A stretch of 64,000 nt of DNA, from positions 1 through 64,000 of the forward strand of contig JAEUHZ010000008.1 of the NCBI GenBank assembly GCA_016795205.1, given 5' to 3'. Every line of letters starts with the position of its first letter. Within the stretch, counting starts at the first letter, position 1. The position numbers and the translations under genes were made by a program. Positions 1 through 9,703 of the stretch are shown here, one piece after another. The notes below the pieces were generated by a model, which made no database searches, was not told where the DNA came from, and saw only the letters and a program-made list of their open reading frames with translations. This DNA is from Planctomycetota bacterium (GTDB lineage: Bacteria; Planctomycetota; UBA1135; GCA-002686595).

Positions 1-1
1 C

Positions 2-1306
2 AGCGGGACGCTGGTGTTCGGGATCGCCGCGGCGCTCGGGAGCCTGTGCGCGCATCGCATCTTCGAGCTCGAGACGTGCGCCTTCGCCGCCGGCCTGCCG
101 TCATTGCGACGCGCGGGTCGCGGTGGACTGCTCGTCGGCGGCGCGCTGTGCGTGGTGCTCGCGGCGCTCGTCGGCCAGGCATTCGCGCCGGACCTCGGCC
201 AGCCGGCGGTGCTAGCGCTGTTCGCGGCCCTGGGTTTCGGCCTGGCCGTCTTTGCCACGGATCCCGCCAACTTCCTGCTGCGCCGGCACGGCTTCCTCAC
301 GCTGCTCGGGTTCTTCGCCATCGCGGCGCTCGTGCCCGAGCTCGCTGGGCTCGCGGGCGGCGCGCCCTGGGCCGCCCTGCCCGTCGCGCTGGCGCTGGGC
401 ACCGCGCTGGTCCTCGCGACGCTGTCGCCGGCGCGGCGCCGCGAGCGCGCGCTGACGACCAACGCGACGGTCGACCGCGTCTACTCGGAGATGGACGTGC
501 GCAGCGGCACGTGGGGTCCCGCGCCCGCCGCCCCGCGCGCAGGACGCGCGCCCTTCACGGGCCCGCGTCGCACCGACTTCGACTGGGCGCGCGTCGCGCT
601 CCACGAGCGGACCGGCTTCGTGCGCGGCGGCTGGATCGACGCGGGGCTCGTGCGCGGCGCGATCTCGTGCGCCGGACTGCTGGCCTACCACTGGGTGGCG
701 ACGTCGAACCGCACGGATGGCGGCGGCGTGATCGATCGCCTCCTGCAGCCCGCGACCGAGTCCGGCAGCCTGGCGCTGACGCCGCTCTTCATGGCGCTGT
801 GGGTCTCGATCGTCGTGATGGGGTCGCCGTCCTTGGCCGTCCACGACTCGCACCGGCCGCTCTCGCGCGCACGCCGCGCGCGCGTCGCGTGGCTTGGGAC
901 CACGCTCGAGGACGGCCTGCACCTCGGAACGTTGCTGGCCCTGCTCTCGGTCGTGGCGTTCGCGGCGGGGCGGTACGCGGGCGCCGACGCCGCGCCGAGC
1001 CTGCGCCTGTGGGCCGGCTCCGCGGTCGCGGTGTTCGCCCTGGTGCCGTTCGCGCGCTGGCTGCGGCTGCGGTTCCTCGACACCGCGCGGACGAACGCAA
1101 GTGCCGTGCGGCAGGGCGTCGTGACGGGCGTCGCGGTGACCGTCCTCGTGTGCGGATCGAGCGGCGCGGTCCTGCTGTTGCGCGCGGCCCGCGGAGTCCC
1201 CGACGTCGTGCTGGCGGTCGTCGGCCTCGCGGTGCTGGCCCTCGCCTACGCAGCGTGGTCGATGGCCCTGCGGCGCCACCATGCGCGGCGAGATCTGAGT
1301 GCCTGA
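2..1306 (+). CDS. Polytopic membrane protein, 5' end outside window
   Basis: The reading frame is open to the window edge. A GTG at 14 could be a start, but the residues before it already look like membrane helix, so the gene is probably cut by the boundary. About ten hydrophobic segments are visible, such as LLVGGALCVVLAALVGQAF near the start and VVLAVVGLAVLALAYAAW near the end. One charged loop around residues 145-205 separates two membrane halves. I recognise no catalytic motif. It could be a permease subunit or an uncharacterised membrane protein; the function is unknown. Confidence 0.7.
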   Translation, partial: SGTLVFGIAAALGSLCAHRIFELETCAFAAGLPSLRRAGRGGLLVGGALCVVLAALVGQAFAPDLGQPAVLALFAALGFGLAVFATDPANFLLRRHGFLTLLGFFAIAALVPELAGLAGGAPWAALPVALALGTALVLATLSPARRRERALTTNATVDRVYSEMDVRSGTWGPAPAAPRAGRAPFTGPRRTDFDWARVALHERTGFVRGGWIDAGLVRGAISCAGLLAYHWVATSNRTDGGGVIDRLLQPATESGSLALTPLFMALWVSIVVMGSPSLAVHDSHRPLSRARRARVAWLGTTLEDGLHLGTLLALLSVVAFAAGRYAGADAAPSLRLWAGSAVAVFALVPFARWLRLRFLDTARTNASAVRQGVVTGVAVTVLVCGSSGAVLLLRAARGVPDVVLAVVGLAVLALAYAAWSMALRRHHARRDLSA

Positions 1307-1452
1307 CGGCGACACCGTCCGCGCGCAGCCGGAGTGAGCCCGCTCGCTTCGCGCGCAGCGCGGGGCGCTGGCACGCCGCGCTGGTCGCTCGATCCCACGC
1401 ACCGCGGCGCGATACGGCCCCCATCGTGCTCGCGGGTGCGGACCTTCGACGC

Positions 1453-1854
1453 TCAGTCGGAGCCGCCGGAGCCCAGGCCTCCATGTCGACTCTTCAGCTC
1501 CTCGAGCTCCCTCCGCAGCCGCGCGTTCTCGGCGGCCAGGTCGCGCTCGCCGCGCTGCGGCCCGCTGTTGCGCTCGATGGCGCGCTCGTCGGTGAAGTAG
1601 ACACCCGAGAACAGGCTCGTCTTGCACTGCGCTTCGTGGCGGCTGCCCTGTGCGTCGAGCCAGCAGACCTCGTAGATCCGCTCCCCCTTCTCGCCGAACC
1701 AGCCGCGGCCGAAGGGTGCCCAGCGCGCGGTGAGCAAGCGCCCGCCGCGCTGCTCGACGTAGTTCCGGATGCGCGTGTGGTCCAGCGCTCCGGCCACGAG
1801 GCGCACGGCCAGGGCGAGCGCGAGGACCACGATGACGAGCAGGCCGGTGTCCAT
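1453..1854 (-). CDS. Small membrane-anchored protein with C-terminal coiled coil
   Basis: A protein of 133 residues. Residues 3-22 form one hydrophobic helix (LLVIVVLALALAVRLVAGAL). A short soluble domain follows, with conserved-looking aromatic and cysteine positions (RIYEVCWLD, AQCKTSLFSGVYF). The C-terminus is a heptad-like stretch (LAAENARLRRELEELKSR) predicted to form a short coiled coil. ATG at 1854 is chosen because it starts directly before the helix; the longer upstream frame is only antisense read-through. It is divergent from the sulfotransferase-like gene, 72 nt away. I do not recognise the family. Confidence 0.7.
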   Translation of the reverse strand: MDTGLLVIVVLALALAVRLVAGALDHTRIRNYVEQRGGRLLTARWAPFGRGWFGEKGERIYEVCWLDAQGSRHEAQCKTSLFSGVYFTDERAIERNSGPQRGERDLAAENARLRRELEELKSRHGGLGSGGSD

Positions 1855-1926
1855 GGACCTGTCAGGGATCCTAGCTTCTCGCAGCGTCCGGGACTCACGC
1901 CGGCGCGGCGTGGCATCCTGGCCACC

Positions 1927-3681
1927 ATGCAACAGCCCCTCTCGACTCCCGCCCGCCCGCGCGACGCGTCCGATCTCGCGGGTTCTCCGCCGCTCTCGGG
2001 CAAGGCGGCCCAGCGCGCGGGCTCCGCTGCGGTGACGCGGCCCGGCCGACGCGTGCGATCGGGCTCGGGTGCCTTCAAGCTGCTCGCCATGGTGCTCTCG
2101 TGCCTGGGTGCGAGCTGCACGCGCGCCACCCCGCAGGACGCAACCGCCACACAGGCTGCCGCCAGCGTGCCATCGCCGGGTGCCGCCTCTCCCGCCGCGG
2201 GCGACCGCCCGCCGCCCGACCTCACGCGCGTGATGTCCGCGCCCGAGCTCGAAGCCGCGTCCAACCCTGTGGGGCTGGTCAGGAAGACCGCGGCCGCCAC
2301 GCCGGGGTACACGCTCGTCGCGCCGCTGAACTCGCGCCGGGTGCACCTCGTCGACCTCGACGGCGCGGTGGTGCACACCTGGGAGACGGGCTTCGCTCCC
2401 GGTGGTTGGTGCTACCTGCTCGGCGACGGGACGCTGCTCTACTGCGGGCGCATCGACGAGGAGCCCCAGTTCCGGGGCGGCGGGATCGGCGGCGCGCTGC
2501 GACGCTTCGCGCCGGACGGCAGCGTCGTGTGGCGCTACGACCTGGCGGACGCGTCGCGCTGGCAGCATCACGACGTCGCGCCGATGCCGAACGGGAACGT
2601 GCTGGTCCTCGCCTGGGTGCGCCAAACGCGCGCGGAGGCCATCGCGCGCGGCCGTGACCCGCGCGGCGTGGGCGAGGTCGGCCTGTGGCCCGACTCCGTG
2701 TTCGAGATCCGCCCCACTCTGCCCGCGGGCGGCGCGATCGTGTGGGAATGGCACGCCTGGGACCACCTCGTCCAAGAAGTCGACCCCACGAAGCCCAACC
2801 ATGGCCGGCGGGCCGACCATCCCGGCCGCATCGACGTGAACGCCGCGTTCGAGCCGCCGGAGACGCTCTCGGACGAGGACCGAGCGAAGATCGACGACCG
2901 CCTGCGCCAGATGGCCGCGATCGGCTACGGCGGGAACGACGCGCAGGACCCGCCGCCCGACGCGCGGAAGAAGGAGAAGCCGCGCGGCAAGGACTGGTCG
3001 AAGACCGGCGACTGGCTGCACACGAACGCGATCGACTACCACGCGGAGCTGGATCTCATCGTGCTCTCGTCGCCCGAGCTGTCCGAGGTGTTCGTGATCG
3101 ACCACTCGACGACCAGCGAGGAGGCGCGCGGCTCGACCGGCGGCCGCTACGGGAAGGGCGGCGACCTCCTGTGGCGCTGGGGCGATCCCGCCATGCACGG
3201 GGCAGGCGGCGACGCCGAGCGACGGCTCTTCCACCAGCACGATCCCACCTGGATCGACGGGCCCGCGGGCGAGCTGCGCCTCTTGGTGTTCAACAACGGC
3301 GGCGAGCGGCCCGGCGGCGACTTCTCGTCCGTCGACGAGCTCGTGCTGCCCTTCGACCGCGAGCACGGCTTCCGGCACGAGCCGGGGCGCCCGTTCGGAC
3401 CGGCGGAACCGGTTTGGACGTATGCGCGGCGCGGCGAGTTCTTCTCGGGCTTCATCTCCGGCGCGCGCCGGCTCGCGTCGGGGAACACGCTGGTCACGTC
3501 GGGCGCGGCGGGTCGCATCTTCGAGGTCACGCCCGCGGGCGAGATCGTGTGGGAGTACGTGAACCCCCACGGCGGAGACGTGACGCCGCCCGAGCACGCC
3601 GGGCGCGCGCCGCGCACCGCGCTGTTCCGCGCGGACCGCTATGCGCCGGATCATCCTGGGGTCGCGAAGCTCGTGCGCTGA
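1927..3681 (+). CDS. Arylsulfotransferase (ASST)-like exported protein
   Basis: Up to 584 residues. Motifs in order fit the bacterial arylsulfotransferase family, a six-bladed beta-propeller: GYTLVAPLNSRRVHLVDLDG, VVHTWETGFAPGG, WQHHDVAPMPNGNVLVLAW, HTNAIDYHAELDLIVLSSPE, VIDHSTT and LFHQHDPTWIDG. The histidine-rich motifs are where the family places its sulfuryl-transfer site. Known members move sulfate between phenolic compounds in the periplasm; the substrate here cannot be told. KLLAMVLSCLGASC near residues 50-63 looks like a lipoprotein signal. The true start may therefore be the GTG at 2032, which leaves a normal n-region, rather than the ATG at 1927. Confidence 0.8.
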   Translation: MQQPLSTPARPRDASDLAGSPPLSGKAAQRAGSAAVTRPGRRVRSGSGAFKLLAMVLSCLGASCTRATPQDATATQAAASVPSPGAASPAAGDRPPPDLTRVMSAPELEAASNPVGLVRKTAAATPGYTLVAPLNSRRVHLVDLDGAVVHTWETGFAPGGWCYLLGDGTLLYCGRIDEEPQFRGGGIGGALRRFAPDGSVVWRYDLADASRWQHHDVAPMPNGNVLVLAWVRQTRAEAIARGRDPRGVGEVGLWPDSVFEIRPTLPAGGAIVWEWHAWDHLVQEVDPTKPNHGRRADHPGRIDVNAAFEPPETLSDEDRAKIDDRLRQMAAIGYGGNDAQDPPPDARKKEKPRGKDWSKTGDWLHTNAIDYHAELDLIVLSSPELSEVFVIDHSTTSEEARGSTGGRYGKGGDLLWRWGDPAMHGAGGDAERRLFHQHDPTWIDGPAGELRLLVFNNGGERPGGDFSSVDELVLPFDREHGFRHEPGRPFGPAEPVWTYARRGEFFSGFISGARRLASGNTLVTSGAAGRIFEVTPAGEIVWEYVNPHGGDVTPPEHAGRAPRTALFRADRYAPDHPGVAKLVR

Positions 3682-3890
3682 GCCCGCGCGGTCGCTCGCC
3701 GGAAGGTGCCGCTGGGCCCAGCGCTGGACCGGGCGGGCTGGTGGCCCGTGACGGGGGGCCGCCGGGGCCTGGGAACCGCTGCGCGGCGGGCCGGGCGAGG
3801 GGGCGCGGCGCGGGATTTCAGGGATTCCACCGGCCGCGCGCGCAGCAGACGGCGCACGGAGGGGCGGCCCCCTCCCCCTGGACACCTCCC

Positions 3891-6050
3891 ATGAACGCGA
3901 CCCTCCTCACGAGCGCCCTGCGCGCCATCACGGTCCTGGCTCTCGCCGCCAGCGCGGCCTCCGCCCAGGTCCTGGCCCCCAACCTGTTCGTCGATGGCCA
4001 CGACATCGACCTCTCGGACGGGCTGTGCGACGCCGATCCCTTCACGCCCGGCTCGCAGTGCACGCTGCGCGCGGCGTTCCAGCACGCGCAAGCGGTCGGC
4101 GGATCGTGGACGATCATCCTGGGAGCTGGCACGTATCCGCTGACGCGCATCGGCACGGACGCGGCCAGCGCGGCCGGCGACCTCGACGTCTTCAACATCG
4201 CGTCGCTGACCGTCGTCGGCGCCGGCGCGGCGACCGTGATCGACGCCGGACCGCTGGCCGCGGGCGGCGGGCCCGACCGCGTGCTCGAGCTCGTCGCCTC
4301 GCTGCCCCCGAACGTGACCGTCGAGCTGCGCGACCTGACGCTGCGCGGCGGGCGCGCGGGCGGCTTCGGCGGCGGCGGGATCCTGCACGAGGGCGGGCGC
4401 CTCGTGCTGCACAACGTGCATTTCTTCGACTGCCAGGCCGCCAGCAGCACGGGCAACGGCGGCGGCGGCCTGCGCACGAACGGCGAGGTCGTCGCGGTCG
4501 GTGGCTCGTTCCAAGCCTGCGTCGCGGGCGCGCCGCTCTCCTCGGGCGGCGGCGTCTTGGCGAAGAGCGGCGCGCTGGTCTCGTTCGCCGGCACCTCGTT
4601 CGTGCAGAACCAGGCCGGAAACCGTGGCGGCGGCCTGCGGGTCGAATCGGGCGCGAGCGCCACGGTCGCCGGCGGTTCCTTCGGCAACTGCGGCGCGCCA
4701 TCGGGCGCGGGGATCTCCGTCGCGGGCGCGGCCACGGTCACGGCCCTGTTCCTCGGGAACACGGCCACGGGCGCCGGCGGCGGGGCCGGCGTGGACGCGG
4801 GCGGCTTCCTCGAGCTCGTGCAGAGCGTCCTCGACAACAACACCGCGCAGTCCGGCGGCGGCGTCAACGTGGCCGGCGCCGGCTTCCTCGTGGCGCGCGA
4901 CACGACGTTCCGCTCGAACCGCGCGTCGTTCTTCGGGGGCGGCGTGTCGAACGGCGGCCTGCTCGAACTCGAGCGTTGCACGTTGGCCGCCAACGAGGCG
5001 AGCGGCGCCGGCGGCGGCGCGCTGTACCACCTGTCCGCGCAGTTTCCGCCGGTGCGGATCAGCTTGTGCACGTTGAGCGGCAACCGCGCCCCGAGCGGGT
5101 CCGGTGGCGGCATCCACGCCGCCGGCGCGGCCCCGATCGAGATCAGCGCGACGACGATCGTGCTGAACTCCGCGCTGCAAGGCGGCGCGGGCCTGCACAC
5201 CGAGCCCGGCTTCGGTGTCCCGCCGCTCGTGCGCGGCTCGTTGCTGTTCGACAACCGCGACCTGAACGGGCTGCGGCGCAATGCGGGCGGCATCCCGCCG
5301 GCTCCCGCGGGCCCCAACCTCGACAGCGACGGCACCTGCCTGTTCGGTGACCCGTGCCTCTCGGGCACGCCCTTCGTGCCGCTCGACGCGCGCCTCGGCC
5401 CGTTGGGCTTCTACGGCGGCCCGACCGAGACGCACGAGCTGCTCGCCTGCAGCCCGGCGATCGACGCCGGCGTGTGCGACACGGTCGCCGGCCTCGTGCT
5501 GCCGAGCGACCAGCGGCTCTTCCCGCGCTTCGCGAACTGCGACCTGGGCTCGTTCGAGGCGCAGCCGGGCGTGTCGAGCTGGGAGATCGTGCCCTTCTGC
5601 TTCGGCACGGCGCTCTCCTGCCCGTGCGGCGTGGGCGGCGCGCCCGGGCACGGCTGTCCGAACTCGGTGCAGCCCGCCGGTGGCTTGCTCAGCGGCAGCG
5701 GCATCGCGCGCGTCTCGTGCGACACGCTGGTCCTCACCGCGAGCTCGATCACGAACTCGAGCGCGCTGCTCTTCCAGGGCACGGCGCCCGTGAACGGCGG
5801 ACTCGGGGTCGTCTTCGGCGACGGCTTGCGCTGCGCGGGCGGCACGGTGATTCGCCTCGGGACGCTGCTCGCGAGCAGTGGCACGGCGAGCTGGCCACCG
5901 GCCGGCGGGCTGCCGCTCTCCACGGGGGGCGTCGTGCCCGCGGTCGGCGGCGATCGCTACTACCAAGTCTGGTACCGCAACGCGGCCGTGTTCTGCACGA
6001 GCGCGACGTTCAACCTGACGAACGGCGTGCGGGTCACCTGGTGCCCGTGA
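3891..6050 (+). CDS. Exported right-handed beta-helix protein with planctomycete C-terminal module
   Basis: A protein of 719 residues with a clear Sec signal peptide (RAITVLALAASAASA) ending near residue 25. Residues 30-530 are glycine-rich short repeats (GGGVLAKSG, GGGLRVESGA, GGGVNVAGAG) typical of parallel beta-helix or choice-of-anchor Q proteins. Residues from about 566 carry the shared C-terminal module (CPCG, FGDGLRCAGGTVIRLG, YYQVWYRNAAVFCT, FNLTNGVRVTW). The same module ends the proteins at 26386, 56352 and 58136. The role is probably at the cell surface or secreted; no enzymatic residues are evident. A hairpin follows 10 nt after the stop. Confidence 0.85.
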   Translation: MNATLLTSALRAITVLALAASAASAQVLAPNLFVDGHDIDLSDGLCDADPFTPGSQCTLRAAFQHAQAVGGSWTIILGAGTYPLTRIGTDAASAAGDLDVFNIASLTVVGAGAATVIDAGPLAAGGGPDRVLELVASLPPNVTVELRDLTLRGGRAGGFGGGGILHEGGRLVLHNVHFFDCQAASSTGNGGGGLRTNGEVVAVGGSFQACVAGAPLSSGGGVLAKSGALVSFAGTSFVQNQAGNRGGGLRVESGASATVAGGSFGNCGAPSGAGISVAGAATVTALFLGNTATGAGGGAGVDAGGFLELVQSVLDNNTAQSGGGVNVAGAGFLVARDTTFRSNRASFFGGGVSNGGLLELERCTLAANEASGAGGGALYHLSAQFPPVRISLCTLSGNRAPSGSGGGIHAAGAAPIEISATTIVLNSALQGGAGLHTEPGFGVPPLVRGSLLFDNRDLNGLRRNAGGIPPAPAGPNLDSDGTCLFGDPCLSGTPFVPLDARLGPLGFYGGPTETHELLACSPAIDAGVCDTVAGLVLPSDQRLFPRFANCDLGSFEAQPGVSSWEIVPFCFGTALSCPCGVGGAPGHGCPNSVQPAGGLLSGSGIARVSCDTLVLTASSITNSSALLFQGTAPVNGGLGVVFGDGLRCAGGTVIRLGTLLASSGTASWPPAGGLPLSTGGVVPAVGGDRYYQVWYRNAAVFCTSATFNLTNGVRVTWCP

Positions 6051-6060
6051 GATGGGTGGA

Positions 6061-6082
6061 CCTGTCAACCCCCGTTGACGGG
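6061..6082 (+). terminator. Hairpin just after the beta-helix gene
   Basis: A 9-bp stem (6061-6069 with 6074-6082, one G-U pair) closes a CCCC tetraloop 10 nt past the stop codon at 6050. No T-tract follows, so it may terminate weakly or act as an mRNA 3' end stabiliser. Confidence 0.45.
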
Positions 6083-6877
6083 TTCGCGTTCTGGCTGTGA
6101 CGAGCTGGCCGTGGGGCAAACGCCCTGCGGCCAGCGTCGTGTTGCGAGGAAGGAGCGCGAGAGCGTGGGACTCGGTCGGCCGAACCGCCGCGCGTGAGCC
6201 GCTTCTCCGGGGGCTCCCCGACAGCTCTCGCCACGGCTTGGCCTTCGTCCCCGACTGCATGCTGCCGCGCCGGCACCCGTTCGGCCGGCTCCGGCCCGGC
6301 TCCGAGTCCGCGCACCCCAGCGTGGTGACCTGCACGACAGCGAGCCCCCCCCACCGTCGCGAGGCTCGCGGCGAGTCCACGCCTCCGGCCTGAACCTGGA
6401 TCGCGCGCCCGGCGTGCGGCCAACCCGACCTCCATGCGCCTCCCCTCCCGACCGTCGCGCGCCGACGAGAGCCCAAAGGCCGACACACCGAGCGGTGTCG
6501 CCCGAGCCGCGATCCTGTCCGGCCCCCCCCTGGCCCGACGGGGAGCGCATGACCCGCGAGTTCCAGGCCCCTCCGCCGGATTCCTGCCGGGCCCCGGGCT
6601 GAGCCTGGCCGCGGTGCGCAGGGAGTCAACATCCCTGGACCCGTGCATCGGGGCCATCCATCCCGCGTGCAGAGGCCAGCTCGAGACCCGCGACGAGTCT
6701 CGACAGATCCGGCTCGTGCTCCAGCGCCGTGGCGCGGCGGTTCCGGGAAGGTGCCGTGCAGCGTGGCGCACAGGACACCCACGGCTCACCCGCGGCACGC
6801 GGGCGCCCCGCCGCGCTGGCGCTGGGACCCCGTGGATTCGCGCCCCCGAAACGCACAGACTCCGGTCTCTCCGCCCC
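6083..6877. other. Long intergenic region, no gene recognised
   Basis: Nearly 800 bases without a reading frame that looks like protein on either strand. All long frames are arginine-, proline- and serine-rich, as expected from antisense or non-coding high-GC DNA. The region has several homopolymeric C runs. It could hold a decayed gene or leader sequence for the carboxylase cluster. I could not identify either. Confidence 0.5.
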
Positions 6878-8617
6878 ATGGCCAAGGTCCCGCTCAGCCC
6901 CATCGGCAGCCCGCGCGATGCGTTCCTCGACGACGCCTCGTTCGCGAGGAATCGCGCGTCGATGCGCGCGCGGGACAGCCAGCTCCTCGAGCGCCGCGCG
7001 CGGGTGGCCGCGGGCTGGGGCAGCGAGTACCTCGCACGGGTCCACCAGAAGCAGAAGCTCTCGGGTCGCGAGCGCATCGAGATCCTGAAGGACGAAGGCA
7101 GCCGGATCTTCGAGGTCGGCACGTTCGTGAACCACGGACGCGCCTTCGGCAAGCTCGAGTCCCCCGCCGCCGGCGTGATCACGGCCTTCGTGAGGATCCA
7201 CGCGCGCTGGACGATCGTCGTCGCCAACGACAACACGGTCGCCTCGGGCTCCTGGTGGCCGCGCACGCCGGAGAAGATCCAGCGCGCGCAGGAGATGGCG
7301 CTGCGCCTGCGCCTGCCGGTCGTCTATCTGGTCGACTGCTCGGGGCTCTACCTGCCGGAGCAGTCGCAGTCGTTCCCGGGGCGCACGGGTGCGGGGCACA
7401 TCTTCCAGAAGAACGCGCTGCTCTCGGCGGCCGGCGTGCCGCAGATCGCGGGTGTCTTCGGCGACTGCATCGCCGGTGGCGGCTACATGCCGATCATCAG
7501 CGACCGCGTGGTGATGACCGAGAGCGCCTACATGGTCATCGCCGGCGCCGCGCTGATCCAGGGCGCGAAGAGCCAGTCGCTGTCCAGCCTCGACATCGGC
7601 GGCCCCGAGGTGCACGTCGGCATCTCGGGCTGCGCCGACGTGCGCGTGCCGGACGACGAGGCGGCGCTGGCGGTGATCCGCGCCGAGATCGCGCGCCTGC
7701 CTTCGAGCGGCGCGGACTACCACCGCGGCGGCGCCGAGCCCGCGGATCCGCACCACGCAGCGGACGAGCTCGACGGGTTGTTCCCGCCCGATCACCGCCA
7801 CACGTACGCGGCCGACGAGGTCGTCGCGCGCCTCGTCGACCACTCGCTCTTCTGGGAGCTGTGGCCCGAGCGCGGCGTCGAGATGGTCGTCGGCGTCGGC
7901 CGCGTGGCCGGGCTGCACCTGGGCTTCGTCGCGAACCGCCAAGGCGTCCTCGACGACCCCGAGCACCGCGGCGCCGAGAAGCCGGCCGGAATCCTCTACC
8001 GCGAGGGCATCGCCAAGGTCGCGGCCTTCAGCCGCGCCTGTGAGGCCGACGGCATCCCGATCGTCTGGCTGCAGGACGTCTCGGGCTTCGACATCGGCGT
8101 CGAGGCCGAGCGGCTCGGGCTCCTGGGCTACGGCTCGAGCCTGATCTACGCCAACAGCACGAACCGCGTGCCGATGTTCACCGTGCTCCTGCGCAAGGCC
8201 TCGGGCGCGGGCTACTACGCGCTGAACGGCCTGCCCTACGAGCCCGTCGTGCAGCTCTCGACCACGATCGCGCGGCTCTCCGTCATGGAGGGCCGCACGC
8301 TGGCCATCGCCGCCTACCGCACGAAGCTCGACGCGGACTTCCAGATCGCGGCGACAGACTCCGCGGAACGCGCCAAGGTCGAAGCCGGCATGCGCGACAC
8401 GGAAGCGCGCATCGAAGGCGACATGGACCCCTACAAGGCGGCCGCGCAGATGGACACGGACGAGATCGTCCCCGTGTCCGAGCTGCGCGACTGGCTCGCG
8501 TTGTTCGCCGAGGCGAGCTACCAATCGATCGGCTACCGGACCGTGAAGAACCCGCGCATCTGGTCGTTGCACGACCTCGCGGCGCTCGACGGTCCGGCCG
8601 CATACGGAACCCGCTGA
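6878..8617 (+). CDS. Acyl-CoA carboxylase, carboxyltransferase (beta) subunit
   Basis: A 579-residue biotin-dependent carboxyltransferase with both crotonase-like halves. The N-half has [20 protein letters not shown] and [14 protein letters not shown], with the oxyanion-forming [16 protein letters not shown]. The C-half has [38 protein letters not shown] and [16 protein letters not shown]. The length fits propionyl- or methylcrotonyl-CoA carboxylase beta subunits; glutaconyl-CoA decarboxylase alpha is the main alternative. ATG at 6878 is chosen because similarity begins soon after it and the upstream frame is unlike protein. A biotin carrier is encoded two genes downstream. No biotin carboxylase is in the window. 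Confidence 0.9.
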   Translation: MAKVPLSPIGSPRDAFLDDASFARNRASMRARDSQLLERRARVAAGWGSEYLARVHQKQKLSGRERIEILKDEGSRIFEVGTFVNHGRAFGKLESPAAGVITAFVRIHARWTIVVANDNTVASGSWWPRTPEKIQRAQEMALRLRLPVVYLVDCSGLYLPEQSQSFPGRTGAGHIFQKNALLSAAGVPQIAGVFGDCIAGGGYMPIISDRVVMTESAYMVIAGAALIQGAKSQSLSSLDIGGPEVHVGISGCADVRVPDDEAALAVIRAEIARLPSSGADYHRGGAEPADPHHAADELDGLFPPDHRHTYAADEVVARLVDHSLFWELWPERGVEMVVGVGRVAGLHLGFVANRQGVLDDPEHRGAEKPAGILYREGIAKVAAFSRACEADGIPIVWLQDVSGFDIGVEAERLGLLGYGSSLIYANSTNRVPMFTVLLRKASGAGYYALNGLPYEPVVQLSTTIARLSVMEGRTLAIAAYRTKLDADFQIAATDSAERAKVEAGMRDTEARIEGDMDPYKAAAQMDTDEIVPVSELRDWLALFAEASYQSIGYRTVKNPRIWSLHDLAALDGPAAYGTR

Positions 8618-8631
8618 CCCTGGAAAGCACC

Positions 8632-9099
8632 ATGCACATGCGCTGGATTCTCGCTCTGTCCCTCACCGTCCTCGGCGCCAGCTCCTGCGTCACGAGGAAC
8701 GACGTCCTCAAGCTCGACGTGCCGGCCGAGAACAAGGCCATCGTCTACGGCCTGGCCGAGACGAAGGTCATGTTCGGCGTCGAGCGCAACGTCTCGATCA
8801 CGGCGATCGACGGCGTGCGCACCTACCGCGGCTACGGCAAGGGCTATCCCGTGTCGGTCGAGCTCCTGCCGGGCCGTCACGTGCTGACCGTGCTCTACCG
8901 CATCACGGACCAGGGCGCGCCGGGCCCCACGGGCGAAGCGAACGTCGAGATCGACGTGCGCGGCGGGCGCCAGTACGTCACCGAGCTCGAGCAGGTCGAG
9001 GGCCGCTGGGTCCCGAGCTTCCGCGAGATCACGGACGAGGAGATCCGCGCCGCCGAGGAGCGCCGCGCCCGGCTGCGCGCCGAGCAGTTCCAGTACTGA
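8632..9099 (+). CDS. Putative lipoprotein
   Basis: A protein of 155 residues. The N-terminus ([17 protein letters not shown]) is a lipoprotein-type signal with the modified cysteine near residue 19. The mature part contains [18 protein letters not shown] and [17 protein letters not shown], resembling small beta-sandwich envelope lipoproteins that bind or cap surface structures. It ends in a charged helix ([16 protein letters not shown]). It sits 14 nt after the carboxyltransferase and 19 nt before the biotin carrier. Its place in the cluster is clear but its function is not known. Confidence 0.75.
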   Translation: MHMRWILALSLTVLGASSCVTRNDVLKLDVPAENKAIVYGLAETKVMFGVERNVSITAIDGVRTYRGYGKGYPVSVELLPGRHVLTVLYRITDQGAPGPTGEANVEIDVRGGRQYVTELEQVEGRWVPSFREITDEEIRAAEERRARLRAEQFQY

Positions 9100-9118
9100 G
9101 CCGCGGCCGCCGCCCCTC

Positions 9119-9703
9119 ATGCGCGAGGCCCTGGAATTGCTCGTCGAGCGCGACGGGGCGCGCGTGCGCCTGTGCTCGCCCGAGGTCGGCGTCCTCTGCG
9201 CGAGCTTCGAGCGCGGGGCGCTGCTCGCGCCGGGCGCGGTCGTCGGCGCGCTGGCCACGCTGGGTGTGCGGCGCGCCCTGGTCGTCCCGGCCGGCGTCGA
9301 GGGCCGCGTCGCGAGCGAGCCTCCCGAGCGCAGGCACCATCCGCTGGGGTACCGCGAGCTGGTTCTCGAGCTCGAGGAGCTGCGCGGCGCGGCCGCGGCG
9401 CCGGCCGCCTCCGCTGCGGGAACTCCCCTCGCGGCACAGGAGCGGCTCATCGTGCGCGCCACGTCGAGCGGGCGCTTCTGGCACCGCTCCGCGCCGGGCG
9501 AGCCGCCCCTGGCCGCCGTGGGCACGCTCGTCCGCGACGGATCGGCGGTCGGGCTGCTCGAGGTCATGAAGACCTTCGGCCCCGTCACCTACCGCGCCAC
9601 CGGCGGGCTGCCGGCGACGGCGCGCGTGGTCCAGGTCCTGGCGGCCGACGGGGCCGACGTCCGTCGCGGCGACGCGCTGCTGTGCGTCGAGGCCGTCGCG
9701 TGA
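9119..9703 (+). CDS. Biotin carboxyl carrier protein-like subunit
   Basis: A protein of 194 residues. The C-terminal 75 residues form a biotinyl/lipoyl hammerhead domain with the biotinylation motif LLEVMKTFGPV; the lysine after the methionine would be biotinylated. It ends in the usual GDALLCVE strand. The N-terminal 110 residues are family-variable and have no clear homology to my eye. It would shuttle carboxybiotin between a biotin carboxylase encoded elsewhere and the carboxyltransferase at 6878. The stop overlaps the next gene's GTG by 4 nt (GTGA), showing translational coupling. Confidence 0.85.
   Translation: MREALELLVERDGARVRLCSPEVGVLCASFERGALLAPGAVVGALATLGVRRALVVPAGVEGRVASEPPERRHHPLGYRELVLELEELRGAAAAPAASAAGTPLAAQERLIVRATSSGRFWHRSAPGEPPLAAVGTLVRDGSAVGLLEVMKTFGPVTYRATGGLPATARVVQVLAADGADVRRGDALLCVEAVA

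Noticed and set aside
3651-6782. A 1043-codon minus-strand frame over the beta-helix gene and following gap
   Set aside because: Composition is typical of antisense high-GC DNA and it covers a convincing plus-strand gene.
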